Positions 18,606 to 28,319 of a DNA stretch of 64,000 nucleotides are shown piece after piece. Origin of the DNA: an uncultured Bacteroidales bacterium. Its GTDB lineage: Bacteria; Bacteroidota; Bacteroidia; Bacteroidales; Paludibacteraceae. The notes under the pieces are model-generated. The model was not told where the DNA came from and did not search any database. It saw only the letters and a list, made by a program, of their open reading frames with translations. Made by a program: the position numbers and the translations under genes. The stretch lies in NCBI GenBank assembly GCA_902766045.1, contig CACXCA010000003.1, positions 41,701-105,700 of the forward strand, given 5' to 3'. The first letter of the stretch is position 1. Every line of letters begins with the position of its first letter.

Positions 18606-19190
18606 TCAAAACGAAACAACATGTGTGCCCCTATACTTCTCTTTAAGCTCTGCACATTGCTTCCATGCTTCTTTATAATCAGACAAACACATTGCATAGA
18701 CATAAAATCTTCCATCTTCTTCATAGTATCCAGCCGACTTATATCCCTCCAACTCCAGTACCATCACAAAATGATTGGCTCTTGGCAATGAGATAAACTC
18801 TCCACAGACAAGATAATAACTAGACTCAACCACCTTTGTTGCTTTGTTTTGGTTATTGATAATATAAGTTAATGCGTCCGATAAGGATATACGTTTTTTT
18901 TCGGTCTCCATATATGGATGTATCAACTTTCCATTAAACAAGATAACAGGCATCGTAACCATTGATACAGAATATCCTCTCGAAGTAAGATGGTTCCACA
19001 TGTCCGTCGCATTTTTCTTGTCTGCAGTAGGATATTCTATGTATGGAATATTCTTTTCTGTTAAATACTCCCTTGTACGAATACAATTACCACAACCTTC
19101 CATTGTGTATATCTCCAGATTCTGAGCAAATGAACCGGAGAATAGCAAAAGCGTCGAAAATAATAGAATCAATCTTTGCATAAGAGACAT
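18606..19190 (-). CDS. Periplasmic glutaredoxin-like protein with SPOR-like tail
   Basis: About 194 residues from ATG 19190. A signal peptide (MQRLILLFSTLLLFSGSFA) leads into a glutaredoxin/thioredoxin-fold domain with the redox motif EGCGNC and a cis-proline MVTMPVILFNG. The C-terminal part (ESSYYLVCGEFISLPRANHF through QCAELKEKYRG) has the pattern of a SPOR domain, which binds glycan strands stripped of stem peptides at division sites. This is an unusual combination. The in-frame GTG at 19226 was rejected because it lies inside a terminator hairpin. It follows the giant T9SS gene after that terminator, so it likely has read-through or its own promoter. Confidence 0.7.
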   Translation of the reverse strand: MSLMQRLILLFSTLLLFSGSFAQNLEIYTMEGCGNCIRTREYLTEKNIPYIEYPTADKKNATDMWNHLTSRGYSVSMVTMPVILFNGKLIHPYMETEKKRISLSDALTYIINNQNKATKVVESSYYLVCGEFISLPRANHFVMVLELEGYKSAGYYEEDGRFYVYAMCLSDYKEAWKQCAELKEKYRGTHVVSF

Positions 19191-19191
19191 A

Positions 19192-19226
19192 AAAAAAGTG
19201 GACTGGATGAAACTCACCCAGTCCAC
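19192..19226 (-). terminator. Rho-independent terminator of the giant T9SS gene
   Basis: Stem AGTGGACTGG / CCAGTCCACT with a 12-nt loop followed on the minus strand by TTTTTTT. It starts 12 bp after the stop at 19238. Confidence 0.85.
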
Positions 19227-19237
19227 TGATAAAGCAA

Positions 19238-22200
19238 TTATTTAATGATAACAGTTTCACTTACACTGCCATCCTGCGAGAAGAGAATATACGCACCGGC
19301 AGTCAGATCACTTACAGTGATTTGAAGCTTGTTGCTATTAGCTTTCACTACCTTTACAACCTCTCCGTTCAGGTTAACCATCTGGAGGGTCTTGTCCTTC
19401 AAGGAAGGAGCCTCAACATAGATGATTTCTGAAGCAGGATTTGGATATACATACAACGAAGCGACATTCTCATCAAGCACGATAGTTGTTGTACCAAAGT
19501 CTCTCAAATCAACCAACGAACGCAATGTTGCTGCATATACCTTAGTTGATTTAGCACGCAAGCCGGATGGCTTCTTCATATTCTTGTTGCAGATAAGAGA
19601 CAAGTTCAATACCACGAACTCTTTTTCTGTACATGTCACAGTTACATTATCATAATAGATGACATTACCCGACTGATATACTTCCCAGTTAGTGATAAGT
19701 TCATCACCGATGTATGAAAGAACCTTCACATTAACTGAGTCAATCTTCTCAGCGAAATCAATCTCACATCCGTTCGTTTCGACCACTCCGATTGATTTCA
19801 CGGTATCCACAACCACAACCACCTCTTGGTTATCGTTCACAATAACCTCTGCAACATCATTATATGTTGAGATTGGGTTTGCATAAACGCAGCTTCCATC
19901 CTCTTTGGTTGCTTTCTCATTGTAGTTGGCCGCCTTTGGATCCGTACATCCTTCCACAACGATTACGCTATCCACCTTCTCATAGATACACTCAGAAGAA
20001 ACGGAAGCCAATGGGTTATAGTTGATTGCCTTAGCATCCATACAGCCCACTATCGTGTCGCTCACCGTACGATATTCACATGTGTTATTGTCTATCTCAG
20101 CATATGGGTTATAATTCAATGCGAAGGTATCGGTACATCCATGGATGATCTCTCTTGGGTACTGACAACTACCATCATTGTAAGTAGCCAATGAATCGTA
20201 GTTCAACGCATTTGCATCCGTACATCCGCCAATCTCTTTCACATACTCACACAAACCACTATTATGAGTAGCCTCTGGATCATAGTTCAAAGCTTTCGGA
20301 TCGGTACATCCATAAATCACCGTTGCATAGATACAACTGTTATCCCTTACTGTTGCCATTGAGTCGTAGTTCAATGCAACAGGGTCTGTACAACCACAAA
20401 TCATGTCGATAGCAAAGCAGGCTGTAATCTGTACATCCTTATCGTCTGTTAGAACCACGTATGTCGTGTCGTCCGTTTTGTATAATCTACAATTCGTTGC
20501 ATTGACAGACTCCACATGATATCCCACAGCTGGATATACATTAAACCAAACCGTATCATCAGCATAAGCAGTTTGTTGACATCTGATTCTTCCCTTTCCA
20601 CAGCTGACAATCGTATCGATGTTTAGCTTGATTGCGGCTTCTATGTAAGAGATATATAATTTTTCTACTGGCATTCTAAACGAAGCAGAGTCCCATTGTC
20701 TTCCCCATACTTCCACTTCTTTACCTGAAGCTGTTCTAAGCATCACCTTATCAACATCTACATCTCCCCATAATTCCATATAAATATGAGTATCTCCTGT
20801 CACCGAATCTATTTTGGAAACCTTTCCAATTTCATAGGATTCTGATTCTTCAGTATATAATTGGATTTTCCCTTTCACATTCTTGCTAAATGATTCATCT
20901 ATGATGATTGAATTTTTCACAACACATTTAAAATAAGGATAAACCCATACATCATTGTCTGGCTCCATTACAAAGGCATACAAAGTATCATCTATTTGAT
21001 AATAGGATGCACCTGAGACGGAGACGCGATTTAATATGTATCCAGGATCAGGCACTACACTAAACACGATCGTGTCTCCAGCATTTCCTGAAGAAGGACA
21101 GCGGACATTACCGCCCCTGAATCCATTTAAATTTATTGCTAAGTTTGTTGTTTGTGACGCTGTCACCTTCACAAGCTCATATGGCATCACAAAGGAGATA
21201 ACAGAATCATTCACGAATGTACTACTTATTTGCATGGTCCAGTTTCCAACCCAGTTTTTACGCATCACTTTTGGTCTGAAACCTTTTTCAAACATAATCT
21301 CAACCGTAGTACCAGCCTCCGCTGATATAGGATAGCTGAAATCATTAAAATAGTCTATATAGGTTGAATCGTAGATAATCTCATAAACTGGATTCTTAAC
21401 AGAGAGGACGATGTCGCTATCCGGCATGAAGAAATTCACATTGTCGCTCATCTTTTGTTCATAAATAAGACCTCCATTTTTCTCACGGATACTCACTGTT
21501 GATTCATAGTCCAACCCTGCGAACATAGACATGAAATACAATTGTTCTCCTACAAGAATGGAATCCAATCCTTTACTGTCTTGTAACCAGTAAGAATCGC
21601 ATGTGATATTATGTTTTGCAAAGGTGGAATCCAATGTGATAGAATGATATACAGGTATAGGTTCGAAACATGCGTAAATCCATGCGGATTCATCCTCCAC
21701 CATCTCGAACATATAGGTGGTGTCGTCCCATGCCTGGAACTGTCTGCCCCCCGTCACATTGACACTCCGTACAGTGTAACCTGCCGCAGGATGCACGCTG
21801 AACCAGATGGTATCTCGTGCGTTTCCAACCATCTTCGGACAATTAATTTGTCCTTCTCCGCAGTTAATCTGCTTGTTTATCGGAAGATCCTTCGTTTGAG
21901 CAGCGCCCACCAATACATTGGCAAACGGCATTGTGAAAGTAACACTCCAAATGTTGTTTCCTTCCGATCCAGTTGAAGTTTCCCCCACCTTCGACCATCT
22001 TCCATTCCATATTTCTCGGGATACATTCGCAATGATATCACCCTCATAGAGAATCTTCACTGTGGTACCCGCCTCTGCTGATATCGGATAACTGAAACCG
22101 TTAAAATAGTTTATATAAGTGGAATCATATGTGATCTCGTAAACTGGATTCACAACTGAGAGGACGATGTCGCTGTCCGGCATGAAGAATTCCACGCTGT

Positions 22201-24283
22201 CTCCCATCTTATGCTTATAAATAAGTCCTCCGTTTTCCTCACGGACGCTCACGGTTGATTCATAGTTCAATCCTCTGAACATATACATGAAATCCACCCG
22301 TTCGCCCACAAGGATGGAGTCCAATCCCTTACTATCTCGCAACCAATAAGAATTGACTGTGACATTGCATTTCGTAAATGTCGAATCTACTGTGATGGAG
22401 TGATAAGTTGGTTTCTCCATGGCAATATAGACAAGCTCCGTTGGCATAAAGAACCATACGGAATCACAATATGAGCAAGTGTTGACCTTGACGTCCTGAC
22501 CCGATTGAGTAGTTACCTTCACCCATTTTTTCAATTCCGAGTTTGGATTGCCGAAACCTGCTAATGTAACTCGTGTTCCTGAAGGCACATCTTCTATCGT
22601 AGAATGTTCCCTAATATTATAGGCGTGAGCACTTCCAATGAAGAAGAGCACTGCATACTCATCCATCATCTTTGCACAGGATGAATCCACTATGATGGAA
22701 TGATATACAGATATAGGCTCGAAACATGCGTAAATCCTTGCCGTTTTATCCTCCACCATCTCAAACATATAGGTGGTGTCGTCCCATGCCTGGAACTGTC
22801 GGCCCCCCGTCACATTGACACTCTGTATAGAGTAGCCTGCGTCAGGATGCACTGTGAACCAGATGGTATCTCGTGCGTTTCCAACCTCCTGCGGACAATT
22901 GATCTGGCCCTCTCCGCAGTTAATCTGCTTGTATATCGGAAGATCCTTCGTTTGGGCTGAGCCCACCAATACATTGGTAAAAGGCATTGTGAAGGTGACA
23001 CTCCAAGTGTTGCTACGTTCCCATCCGATGGTAGTTTCATCCATCGTCGTCCAACTTCCATTCCACGTTTCACGGGATACTCTCGCGATGATATCTCCCT
23101 CATAGAGAATCTTCACTGTGGTACCCGCCTCCGCTGATATCGGATAGCTGAAACCGTTAAAATGATTTATATAGGCGGAATCATACGTAATCTCGTAAAC
23201 TGGATTCACTACGGAGAGAACGATGTTACTATCCGGCATGAAGAAATCTACGCTGTCTCCCATCTTATGCTTATAAAGCAGTCCTCCGTTCTTCTCACGG
23301 ACGCTCACGGTTGATTCATAGTTCAATCCTCTGAACGTATACATGAAATCCAATTGTTCGCCCACAAGGATGGAATCCAATCCCTTACTATTTCGCAACC
23401 AATATGGATTGACCGTAATATTGTACTTTGCAAATGTTGAATCTACTGATATGGAGTGATAGATTGGAGCCTTCTCAAAGCAAACATTGATTACTGCAGG
23501 TAAATTAGGTAGCATTACAAAACTATAAGTTGTATCATCCACCTTTCTGAAGTCTTCACAATCCGACGTATTAATATTACTTATATAGTAACCATTATCT
23601 GGACAAGCATTAAAGTAAAATGTTTCTCCAGCATTACCTGTTTCAGGATGACGAAGTGTACCTCCCTCACACTGAATGTTATCTATAATAGATATACCTG
23701 TCATCGTTGCTGCCGTCAAATTTACGTTAGCAAACGGCATCACGAAAGAGGCTATTGAATCTTTCACCGTAATATTTTTAAGGAACCATGAATTCCCATA
23801 CAATAGCTGAGTTCCCCCCGGTATGATTCCTTCTTTGAATACTATATTAACGAGCGTACCTGCTTCGGCCGACATAGGATTGTTATAGCCTTCAAAGTAG
23901 TCTATGTAATTCGAATCGTAGGTAATTTCATACATAGGATTCTTTATGGATAGATAGACATCTTCATCTGGCATATAGAAAAGCACACTATCACCCACTC
24001 TAATGCTTGTGAGTGAATCGCCGTTCATATGATAGACACACACTTTAGACTCTGGATTTAATCCATTAAATATATATGTAAAATCCAATGCATATCCCGT
24101 TTCTACGGAATTCAATCCATTATAATGTTCCTGTAAGAAGTATGGATTAGTTTCGATTTTGAACGTTGTAAATGTCGAATCCATCCAAACAGAATGAGAC
24201 TCTGCGTTTGCCGTGTTTGTCACAATAAATAGTGGAATTAAAAGGGATAATATCCACTTAAACTTTCGTAAAATTTTACCCAT
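19238..24283 (-). CDS. Giant repetitive T9SS surface protein
   Basis: A 1681-residue secreted protein. It has a signal peptide (cleavage near residue 27) followed by about five long beta-rich modules, each opening with a motif like YHSITVDSTFAKYNI and containing MGDSVDFFMPDSNIVLSV and NPVYEITYDS; modules are separated by TARIYACFEP-type ends. These resemble InlB B-type/bacterial repeat beta folds. Residues about 1294-1464 hold six short GCTDPKALNYDPEAT-type repeats with paired cysteines and Asp/Asn, which may bind calcium or form disulphides. The last 75 residues (VYPNPASEIIYVEAPS to VSETVIIK) are a type A T9SS sorting domain. Probably a surface adhesin or stalk; no enzyme domain is seen. Modules 2, 3 and 4 are very similar at DNA level. 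Confidence 0.8.
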   Translation of the reverse strand: MGKILRKFKWILSLLIPLFIVTNTANAESHSVWMDSTFTTFKIETNPYFLQEHYNGLNSVETGYALDFTYIFNGLNPESKVCVYHMNGDSLTSIRVGDSVLFYMPDEDVYLSIKNPMYEITYDSNYIDYFEGYNNPMSAEAGTLVNIVFKEGIIPGGTQLLYGNSWFLKNITVKDSIASFVMPFANVNLTAATMTGISIIDNIQCEGGTLRHPETGNAGETFYFNACPDNGYYISNINTSDCEDFRKVDDTTYSFVMLPNLPAVINVCFEKAPIYHSISVDSTFAKYNITVNPYWLRNSKGLDSILVGEQLDFMYTFRGLNYESTVSVREKNGGLLYKHKMGDSVDFFMPDSNIVLSVVNPVYEITYDSAYINHFNGFSYPISAEAGTTVKILYEGDIIARVSRETWNGSWTTMDETTIGWERSNTWSVTFTMPFTNVLVGSAQTKDLPIYKQINCGEGQINCPQEVGNARDTIWFTVHPDAGYSIQSVNVTGGRQFQAWDDTTYMFEMVEDKTARIYACFEPISVYHSIIVDSSCAKMMDEYAVLFFIGSAHAYNIREHSTIEDVPSGTRVTLAGFGNPNSELKKWVKVTTQSGQDVKVNTCSYCDSVWFFMPTELVYIAMEKPTYHSITVDSTFTKCNVTVNSYWLRDSKGLDSILVGERVDFMYMFRGLNYESTVSVREENGGLIYKHKMGDSVEFFMPDSDIVLSVVNPVYEITYDSTYINYFNGFSYPISAEAGTTVKILYEGDIIANVSREIWNGRWSKVGETSTGSEGNNIWSVTFTMPFANVLVGAAQTKDLPINKQINCGEGQINCPKMVGNARDTIWFSVHPAAGYTVRSVNVTGGRQFQAWDDTTYMFEMVEDESAWIYACFEPIPVYHSITLDSTFAKHNITCDSYWLQDSKGLDSILVGEQLYFMSMFAGLDYESTVSIREKNGGLIYEQKMSDNVNFFMPDSDIVLSVKNPVYEIIYDSTYIDYFNDFSYPISAEAGTTVEIMFEKGFRPKVMRKNWVGNWTMQISSTFVNDSVISFVMPYELVKVTASQTTNLAINLNGFRGGNVRCPSSGNAGDTIVFSVVPDPGYILNRVSVSGASYYQIDDTLYAFVMEPDNDVWVYPYFKCVVKNSIIIDESFSKNVKGKIQLYTEESESYEIGKVSKIDSVTGDTHIYMELWGDVDVDKVMLRTASGKEVEVWGRQWDSASFRMPVEKLYISYIEAAIKLNIDTIVSCGKGRIRCQQTAYADDTVWFNVYPAVGYHVESVNATNCRLYKTDDTTYVVLTDDKDVQITACFAIDMICGCTDPVALNYDSMATVRDNSCIYATVIYGCTDPKALNYDPEATHNSGLCEYVKEIGGCTDANALNYDSLATYNDGSCQYPREIIHGCTDTFALNYNPYAEIDNNTCEYRTVSDTIVGCMDAKAINYNPLASVSSECIYEKVDSVIVVEGCTDPKAANYNEKATKEDGSCVYANPISTYNDVAEVIVNDNQEVVVVVDTVKSIGVVETNGCEIDFAEKIDSVNVKVLSYIGDELITNWEVYQSGNVIYYDNVTVTCTEKEFVVLNLSLICNKNMKKPSGLRAKSTKVYAATLRSLVDLRDFGTTTIVLDENVASLYVYPNPASEIIYVEAPSLKDKTLQMVNLNGEVVKVVKANSNKLQITVSDLTAGAYILFSQDGSVSETVIIK
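21610..23460. repeat. Tandem near-identical modules inside the giant surface-protein gene
   Basis: Two long stretches (roughly 21640-22390 and 22700-23450) share extended near-identical DNA, for example the blocks around CCTGGAACTGTC, CTGCTTGTTTATCGG / CTGCTTGTATATCGG and CGGATAGCTGAAACCGTTAA, separated by a unique segment. This indicates recent module duplication, and such repeats can recombine or collapse in assemblies. Confidence 0.7.
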
Positions 24284-24455
24284 ATGCCTATATTTAGTAA
24301 TTTAGCTACAAAATTGTTGAAAAAAAATCAAATCAAAGGCAATAAATCCAAGCAATCTTTGCTCCGACCCTTATTTTTTGACATATAACAATTATTTATC
24401 TCTATATATCCTATATAAAATGTTGTAAGACAATAAAATACCCCTTAAAATCCTA

Positions 24456-25709
24456 TCAGTCTTTCAGGTCTAATAAATTCACCAAAAGCATACCAGGAAT
24501 CGTACAAAGGCAGACCCACAGAAAGAAATGTTGATAGCCAATAGTCTCCTGAATTAGTCCCGCAACCATTCCCGGCAACATCATACCCAATGCCATGAAA
24601 CCTGTACAGATAGCATAATGTGATGTCTGAAATTCACCTTGTGACACATGTATCAAGTAAAGCATAAAAGCGGTGAAACCAAACCCATAGCCGAATTGTT
24701 CAATTGCCACCAAACAATTAATCAGCACCAGATTATCTGGCTGGGCATACGACAGATAGACATATACAAGATTAGGTAAATTCATACTTAAGACCATTGG
24801 CCAGATCCATTTTTTCAGACCGCCTTTAGAGACGGCTATTCCCCCTAAGATACCACCCAGCACAAGAGCTATCACTCCGACAGTCCCATATACAAATCCA
24901 ACCTGTATTGTAGTGAGTCCTAAGCCCCCCTTCTCGAATGAATCCATCAGAAACGGAGAAGAAATCTTCGCCAATTGGGATTCTCCCAAACGATAGAGTA
25001 GAATAAACAGCAAAGAAATCACTACATTCTTTTTCATAAAAAAGGATGAAAAGGAAGAGAAAAAAGAGGTAATCGTACTTTTGTCTCCCGCCTCCACACA
25101 ATGATCAGAAGCAGGTTTCGGCAACACATAATGATGGTAAGCAAAAAAGAGTAAGAAGAGACCTGATGCTACAAAGAATGTTATGCTCCAAGCATAACGA
25201 ACATTTCCCGTAGCTATCTCCAAATAACCAGCCAATGCGACCAATGCCCCCTGTCCCACAATCATAGAGATTCGATAGAAAGTGCTTCGTATTCCCACGA
25301 AAAAGGATTGTTGTTTTTCCGAAAGAGCCAACATATAGAATCCATCTGCCGAGATATCATGCGTAGCAGAACTGAAAGCCACCAACCACAATACGCATAA
25401 TGAAAGCTGAAAGAAGAATGAGGTATGAAGCGTAAACGCAACACCAGCCAATCCGGCACCTATTAATAGCTGTGTGAACAGTATCCACCACCGTTTTGTC
25501 TTCATGACATCCACGAAAGGACTCCAAAACGGCTTGATAACCCACGGAAGATAGAGCCAACTTGTATAAAAAGCAACCTTGGCATTCGATATGCCCATAT
25601 TCTTATACATAATCACCGCAAATGTTGTAGCAACTATCACATAAGGTATTCCCTCCGCAAAATAAAGCGTAGGAATCCATGACCATGGCGACTTATTCTT
25701 ATTTCCCAT
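24456..25709 (-). CDS. AmpG-like MFS permease
   Basis: A 417-residue major facilitator protein with about 12 membrane helices. The opening SPWSWIPTLYFAEGIPYVIVATTFAVIMYKNMG and LYLPWVIKPFWSPFVD are typical of AmpG-like permeases, which import muropeptides (GlcNAc-anhydroMurNAc peptides) for wall recycling. ATG 25709 is preferred over the first in-frame ATG at 25808 because the hydrophobic core and family start begin here. It stands alone on the minus strand. The substrate could be another sugar or peptide. Confidence 0.78.
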   Translation of the reverse strand: MGNKNKSPWSWIPTLYFAEGIPYVIVATTFAVIMYKNMGISNAKVAFYTSWLYLPWVIKPFWSPFVDVMKTKRWWILFTQLLIGAGLAGVAFTLHTSFFFQLSLCVLWLVAFSSATHDISADGFYMLALSEKQQSFFVGIRSTFYRISMIVGQGALVALAGYLEIATGNVRYAWSITFFVASGLFLLFFAYHHYVLPKPASDHCVEAGDKSTITSFFSSFSSFFMKKNVVISLLFILLYRLGESQLAKISSPFLMDSFEKGGLGLTTIQVGFVYGTVGVIALVLGGILGGIAVSKGGLKKWIWPMVLSMNLPNLVYVYLSYAQPDNLVLINCLVAIEQFGYGFGFTAFMLYLIHVSQGEFQTSHYAICTGFMALGMMLPGMVAGLIQETIGYQHFFLWVCLCTIPGMLLVNLLDLKD

Positions 25710-25923
25710 TACACAAAAATTAACATAAAAACAATTATTCAAGTTTTGCAAGTAAATATTAAGTATCACAACTTGCGCAAGTTCTAAATATCTGACAATG
25801 AGTGTCACTTTGTGACAGAAATCTTACAAATTTATTCAAAATCTTACAAAATATAGTTGTTCAATTTGTGAAGATTTGAAGGATTACGTGTACTTACGAA
25901 ACTTGAGAACAATTAGGAAACCA

Positions 25924-26649
25924 TCAGACCGATTGACCCTCATTGAACTGATCGGATTCATCCATCTTCTTCAATTCGGCTATCTTCTCTTTTGAGAACT
26001 TTCTCATCTTGTTCAGCCAGAAAACAACGCCTATCAACATAATTGTCACAAATACGGATCCAACCGTCGATGCAGTCATCAAAAGGGCATCATAAACACC
26101 ATGAAAGAGAATCGGAACCAATAGCATCTTCATCGCCCATTCGCTCTTTTTTCCCTCTACATTAAATCGGTACAATGAATAATAATACCCCATGGCAATA
26201 GCCGTCATGAAATGACAAGGGACAGCCGAGATAGCTCTTGTGATACCAACATACATCCAATCCTCACTTCCAAAGACATACATGATGTTCTCATATCCCG
26301 CAAATCCCAATCCAACACAGGCGGCATACACTACACCATCAATGTGCTCATCAAAATATTTATTCTTCCTCAATAGAAGATGTAACATCAACAACTTGGA
26401 ACACTCCTCCGGAATGGCTGCGGCTATAAATGCTCTTAAGAACTGACTCATAAACGTAGGCTGCCCATCATACAAATAATCTCTAAGCCCTATCATATCC
26501 AAAAAGAATATCGGAATGGCAACCAAAGAGACCGAACAGACTCCATAAAAAAGGCCTCTCAAAATCATCTTAAATGGTTCCGGCTTATAATCACATTTAT
26601 ATATGTAATATAACAGCACCGCAACTGGCAAAAGAGAAATAAGTAACAT
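25924..26649 (-). CDS. PrsW-family intramembrane metalloprotease
   Basis: A 241-residue polytopic protein with PrsW hallmarks: PEECSKLLMLHLLL (Glu-Glu, near residue 76), ISAVPCHFMTAIAMG (His, near 145) and LFHGVYDALL (His and Asp, near 190). These residues form the putative zinc site in the membrane. PrsW in Bacillus cleaves anti-sigma factor RsiW; the substrate here is unknown. The N-terminus MLLISLLPVAVLLYYIYKCDYKPEP also fits the family. It ends in a polar tail with KKMDESDQFNEGQSV. It is downstream of tRNA-His, after its terminator. Confidence 0.88.
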   Translation of the reverse strand: MLLISLLPVAVLLYYIYKCDYKPEPFKMILRGLFYGVCSVSLVAIPIFFLDMIGLRDYLYDGQPTFMSQFLRAFIAAAIPEECSKLLMLHLLLRKNKYFDEHIDGVVYAACVGLGFAGYENIMYVFGSEDWMYVGITRAISAVPCHFMTAIAMGYYYSLYRFNVEGKKSEWAMKMLLVPILFHGVYDALLMTASTVGSVFVTIMLIGVVFWLNKMRKFSKEKIAELKKMDESDQFNEGQSV

Positions 26650-26679
26650 ATCATCTACTACATTAAACAGTTACAAAAA

Positions 26680-26712
26680 AAGAGCCACACCTCAACAAGA
26701 GATGCAGCTCTT
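26680..26712 (-). terminator. Terminator of tRNA-His
   Basis: A 14-bp stem (AAGAGCTGCATCTC / GAGGTGTGGCTCTT with G-U pairs) followed by TTTTTTT on the minus strand, 10 bp after the tRNA 3' end. Confidence 0.8.
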
Positions 26713-26721
26713 ACCTTTCTT

Positions 26722-26799
26722 TGGGGTGGGAGATGGGGATCGAACCCACGACCCTCAGGACCACAATCTGATACTCTAACCAACTGAGCTACTCCCACC
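26722..26799 (-). tRNA. tRNA-His (anticodon GTG)
   Basis: Cloverleaf readable on the minus strand: acceptor GTGGGAG / CTCCCAC, D arm GCTCAGTTGGTTAGAGT, anticodon loop TTGTGGT with GTG, T arm GTGGGTTCGATCCCCAT, discriminator C and encoded CCA. The extra G at position -1 (26799) paired with C73 is the histidine identity element. Confidence 0.95.
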
Positions 26800-26902
26800 A
26801 TCAAAATAGCGGTGCAAAGATAACTTCATTTTAAATCATATGCAAATAAAAACAGAAAAATATTTTATCTTTGTCATGGATTTTTAAACTGATATAGCAC
26901 AC

Positions 26903-27622
26903 ATGAGAAAAATGTTTCCATATAATGAAGAAGTTGAATCTCTCATCCATAAGGCAAAAAAACTTTTCCACTTATCAATGAATGGTATTGCCTCTGAACA
27001 GATGAGCTCTTTAGGTTACAAACTCAACTATGGTGTTTCTCTTCCACGTATCTATGAAATCAGTAAAGAATTTGAAGGTACCCAATACTCCAGACAATTA
27101 GCTGAATATGCCTGGTGGTCTGATTGCCGCGAACTGATGATTCTTGCCACCTTACTGCTGGACAAAGATCTTTCTCGTTCGCCTTTTTCAAAGGATGACC
27201 TCTTCTCCTGGGGGGAGAATCTTTTCAATATTGAACTCTGCGAACAGTTCTCCAGAAATTTCCTGAGCAAGATTCACCCGTCAGTTGATCTCAGCGCAAC
27301 CTATTCCAACGCATTGATTACCCAGAGAGATGGTTCGAACAAATTTTGGATAGCATTGGGGTATATCAATTATGCTAACTTGTATCTTCAACGAAAGTCC
27401 GTCAATCAATCGATCGAATCGTCTATTTTTGAATATGTAGTGAAGGATGTTTATGCTGATTCATATTTAATCTACAACAGTGTATCTCGTTATCTACGAT
27501 CTAAATGCAAGGTCGATAAAAAGTGGGTGACCGATTTTATTCAAACGCTAGACCCTACCAAAGGAAAAGGCGTAGCTAAAATCATAGAAGAGATTCAAAT
27601 AGAACTGGACTATCAAGAATAG
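26903..27622 (+). CDS. DNA alkylation repair (AlkD-like) HEAT-repeat protein
   Basis: A 239-residue all-helical protein. The pattern YAWWSDCRELMILATLLLDK and FWIALGYINYANLYLQR resembles the HEAT-like helices of AlkD/AlkC alkylpurine glycosylases. Length is typical. I cannot point to the catalytic Asp with confidence, so it could be a non-enzymatic relative. A -7-like TATCTTTG lies at 26866-26873. It is followed 30 bp later by the hemolysin III-like gene on the same strand. Confidence 0.55.
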   Translation: MRKMFPYNEEVESLIHKAKKLFHLSMNGIASEQMSSLGYKLNYGVSLPRIYEISKEFEGTQYSRQLAEYAWWSDCRELMILATLLLDKDLSRSPFSKDDLFSWGENLFNIELCEQFSRNFLSKIHPSVDLSATYSNALITQRDGSNKFWIALGYINYANLYLQRKSVNQSIESSIFEYVVKDVYADSYLIYNSVSRYLRSKCKVDKKWVTDFIQTLDPTKGKGVAKIIEEIQIELDYQE

Positions 27623-27652
27623 AATGAATTTTAATTCAATACATGAACGCTC

Positions 27653-28285
27653 ATGGGACTAATCAACAAACAGAAAGCCGAGATTGCCAACACTTGGACA
27701 CACGCGATTGCATTGGGGCTTTTCATCATAATGGCATTCCTATTACTACGGAAAGGATGGCATCACGATTCTACTCTACTGAATATCAGTTTAATCATAT
27801 TCTGCATTTCAGAGATTCTGATGTTTCTTTCTTCTACTCTCTATCATATTGTTTCAGATCCTAAGATCAAACAGCGACTACGCTACTTCGATCATAGTGC
27901 CATCTATATCTCCATCGCTGGATCCTACACCCCGATTCTTCTTTGGACAATTGGTAGCACACTAGGAAATATCTGTTTTGCTGTCATCTGGTTTCTTGCT
28001 CTATTAGGCATCTTCTATAAAATAATGGCTTTGGGCAAACATCCAAGGCTTTCACTGGCGCTCTATCTTGCTATGGGATGGCTGGTGGTCTTTATTGCTA
28101 AACCTGTTTTCGAAACTTTTCCAACCATCAGTCTTTTCTTCTTGCTGGGTGAAGGTATATCCTTCTCATTAGGCACCTATTTCTTCTGGAAAGATGATGA
28201 CTACACCTACTTTCATGCAATCTGGCATATCTTCATCTATGTAGGATGTCTCTGCCACTGGCTGGTGCTCTGGTTCCTAATTTAG
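27653..28285 (+). CDS. Hemolysin III / PAQR-family membrane protein
   Basis: A 210-residue protein with seven predicted membrane helices. Family marks are NTWTHAIALGLFIIMAFLLL at the start, LSSTLYHIVSD (His near 65), RYFDHSAIYISIAGSYTP and HAIWHIFIYVGCLCHW at the end, which supply the conserved metal-binding histidines of the PAQR/CREST hydrolase fold. Bacterial HlyIII/YqfA proteins affect membrane energetics; the exact substrate is unknown. Confidence 0.88.
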   Translation: MGLINKQKAEIANTWTHAIALGLFIIMAFLLLRKGWHHDSTLLNISLIIFCISEILMFLSSTLYHIVSDPKIKQRLRYFDHSAIYISIAGSYTPILLWTIGSTLGNICFAVIWFLALLGIFYKIMALGKHPRLSLALYLAMGWLVVFIAKPVFETFPTISLFFLLGEGISFSLGTYFFWKDDDYTYFHAIWHIFIYVGCLCHWLVLWFLI

Positions 28286-28319
28286 GAAACAGGTAATCCT
28301 CATCATATTGAAGGCGTTT

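Noticed and set aside
19191..19226. Extended N-terminus of the glutaredoxin-SPOR protein from GTG 19226
   Set aside because: It would be translated from a Rho-independent terminator hairpin of the upstream gene; the signal peptide starts at 19190 or 19181.
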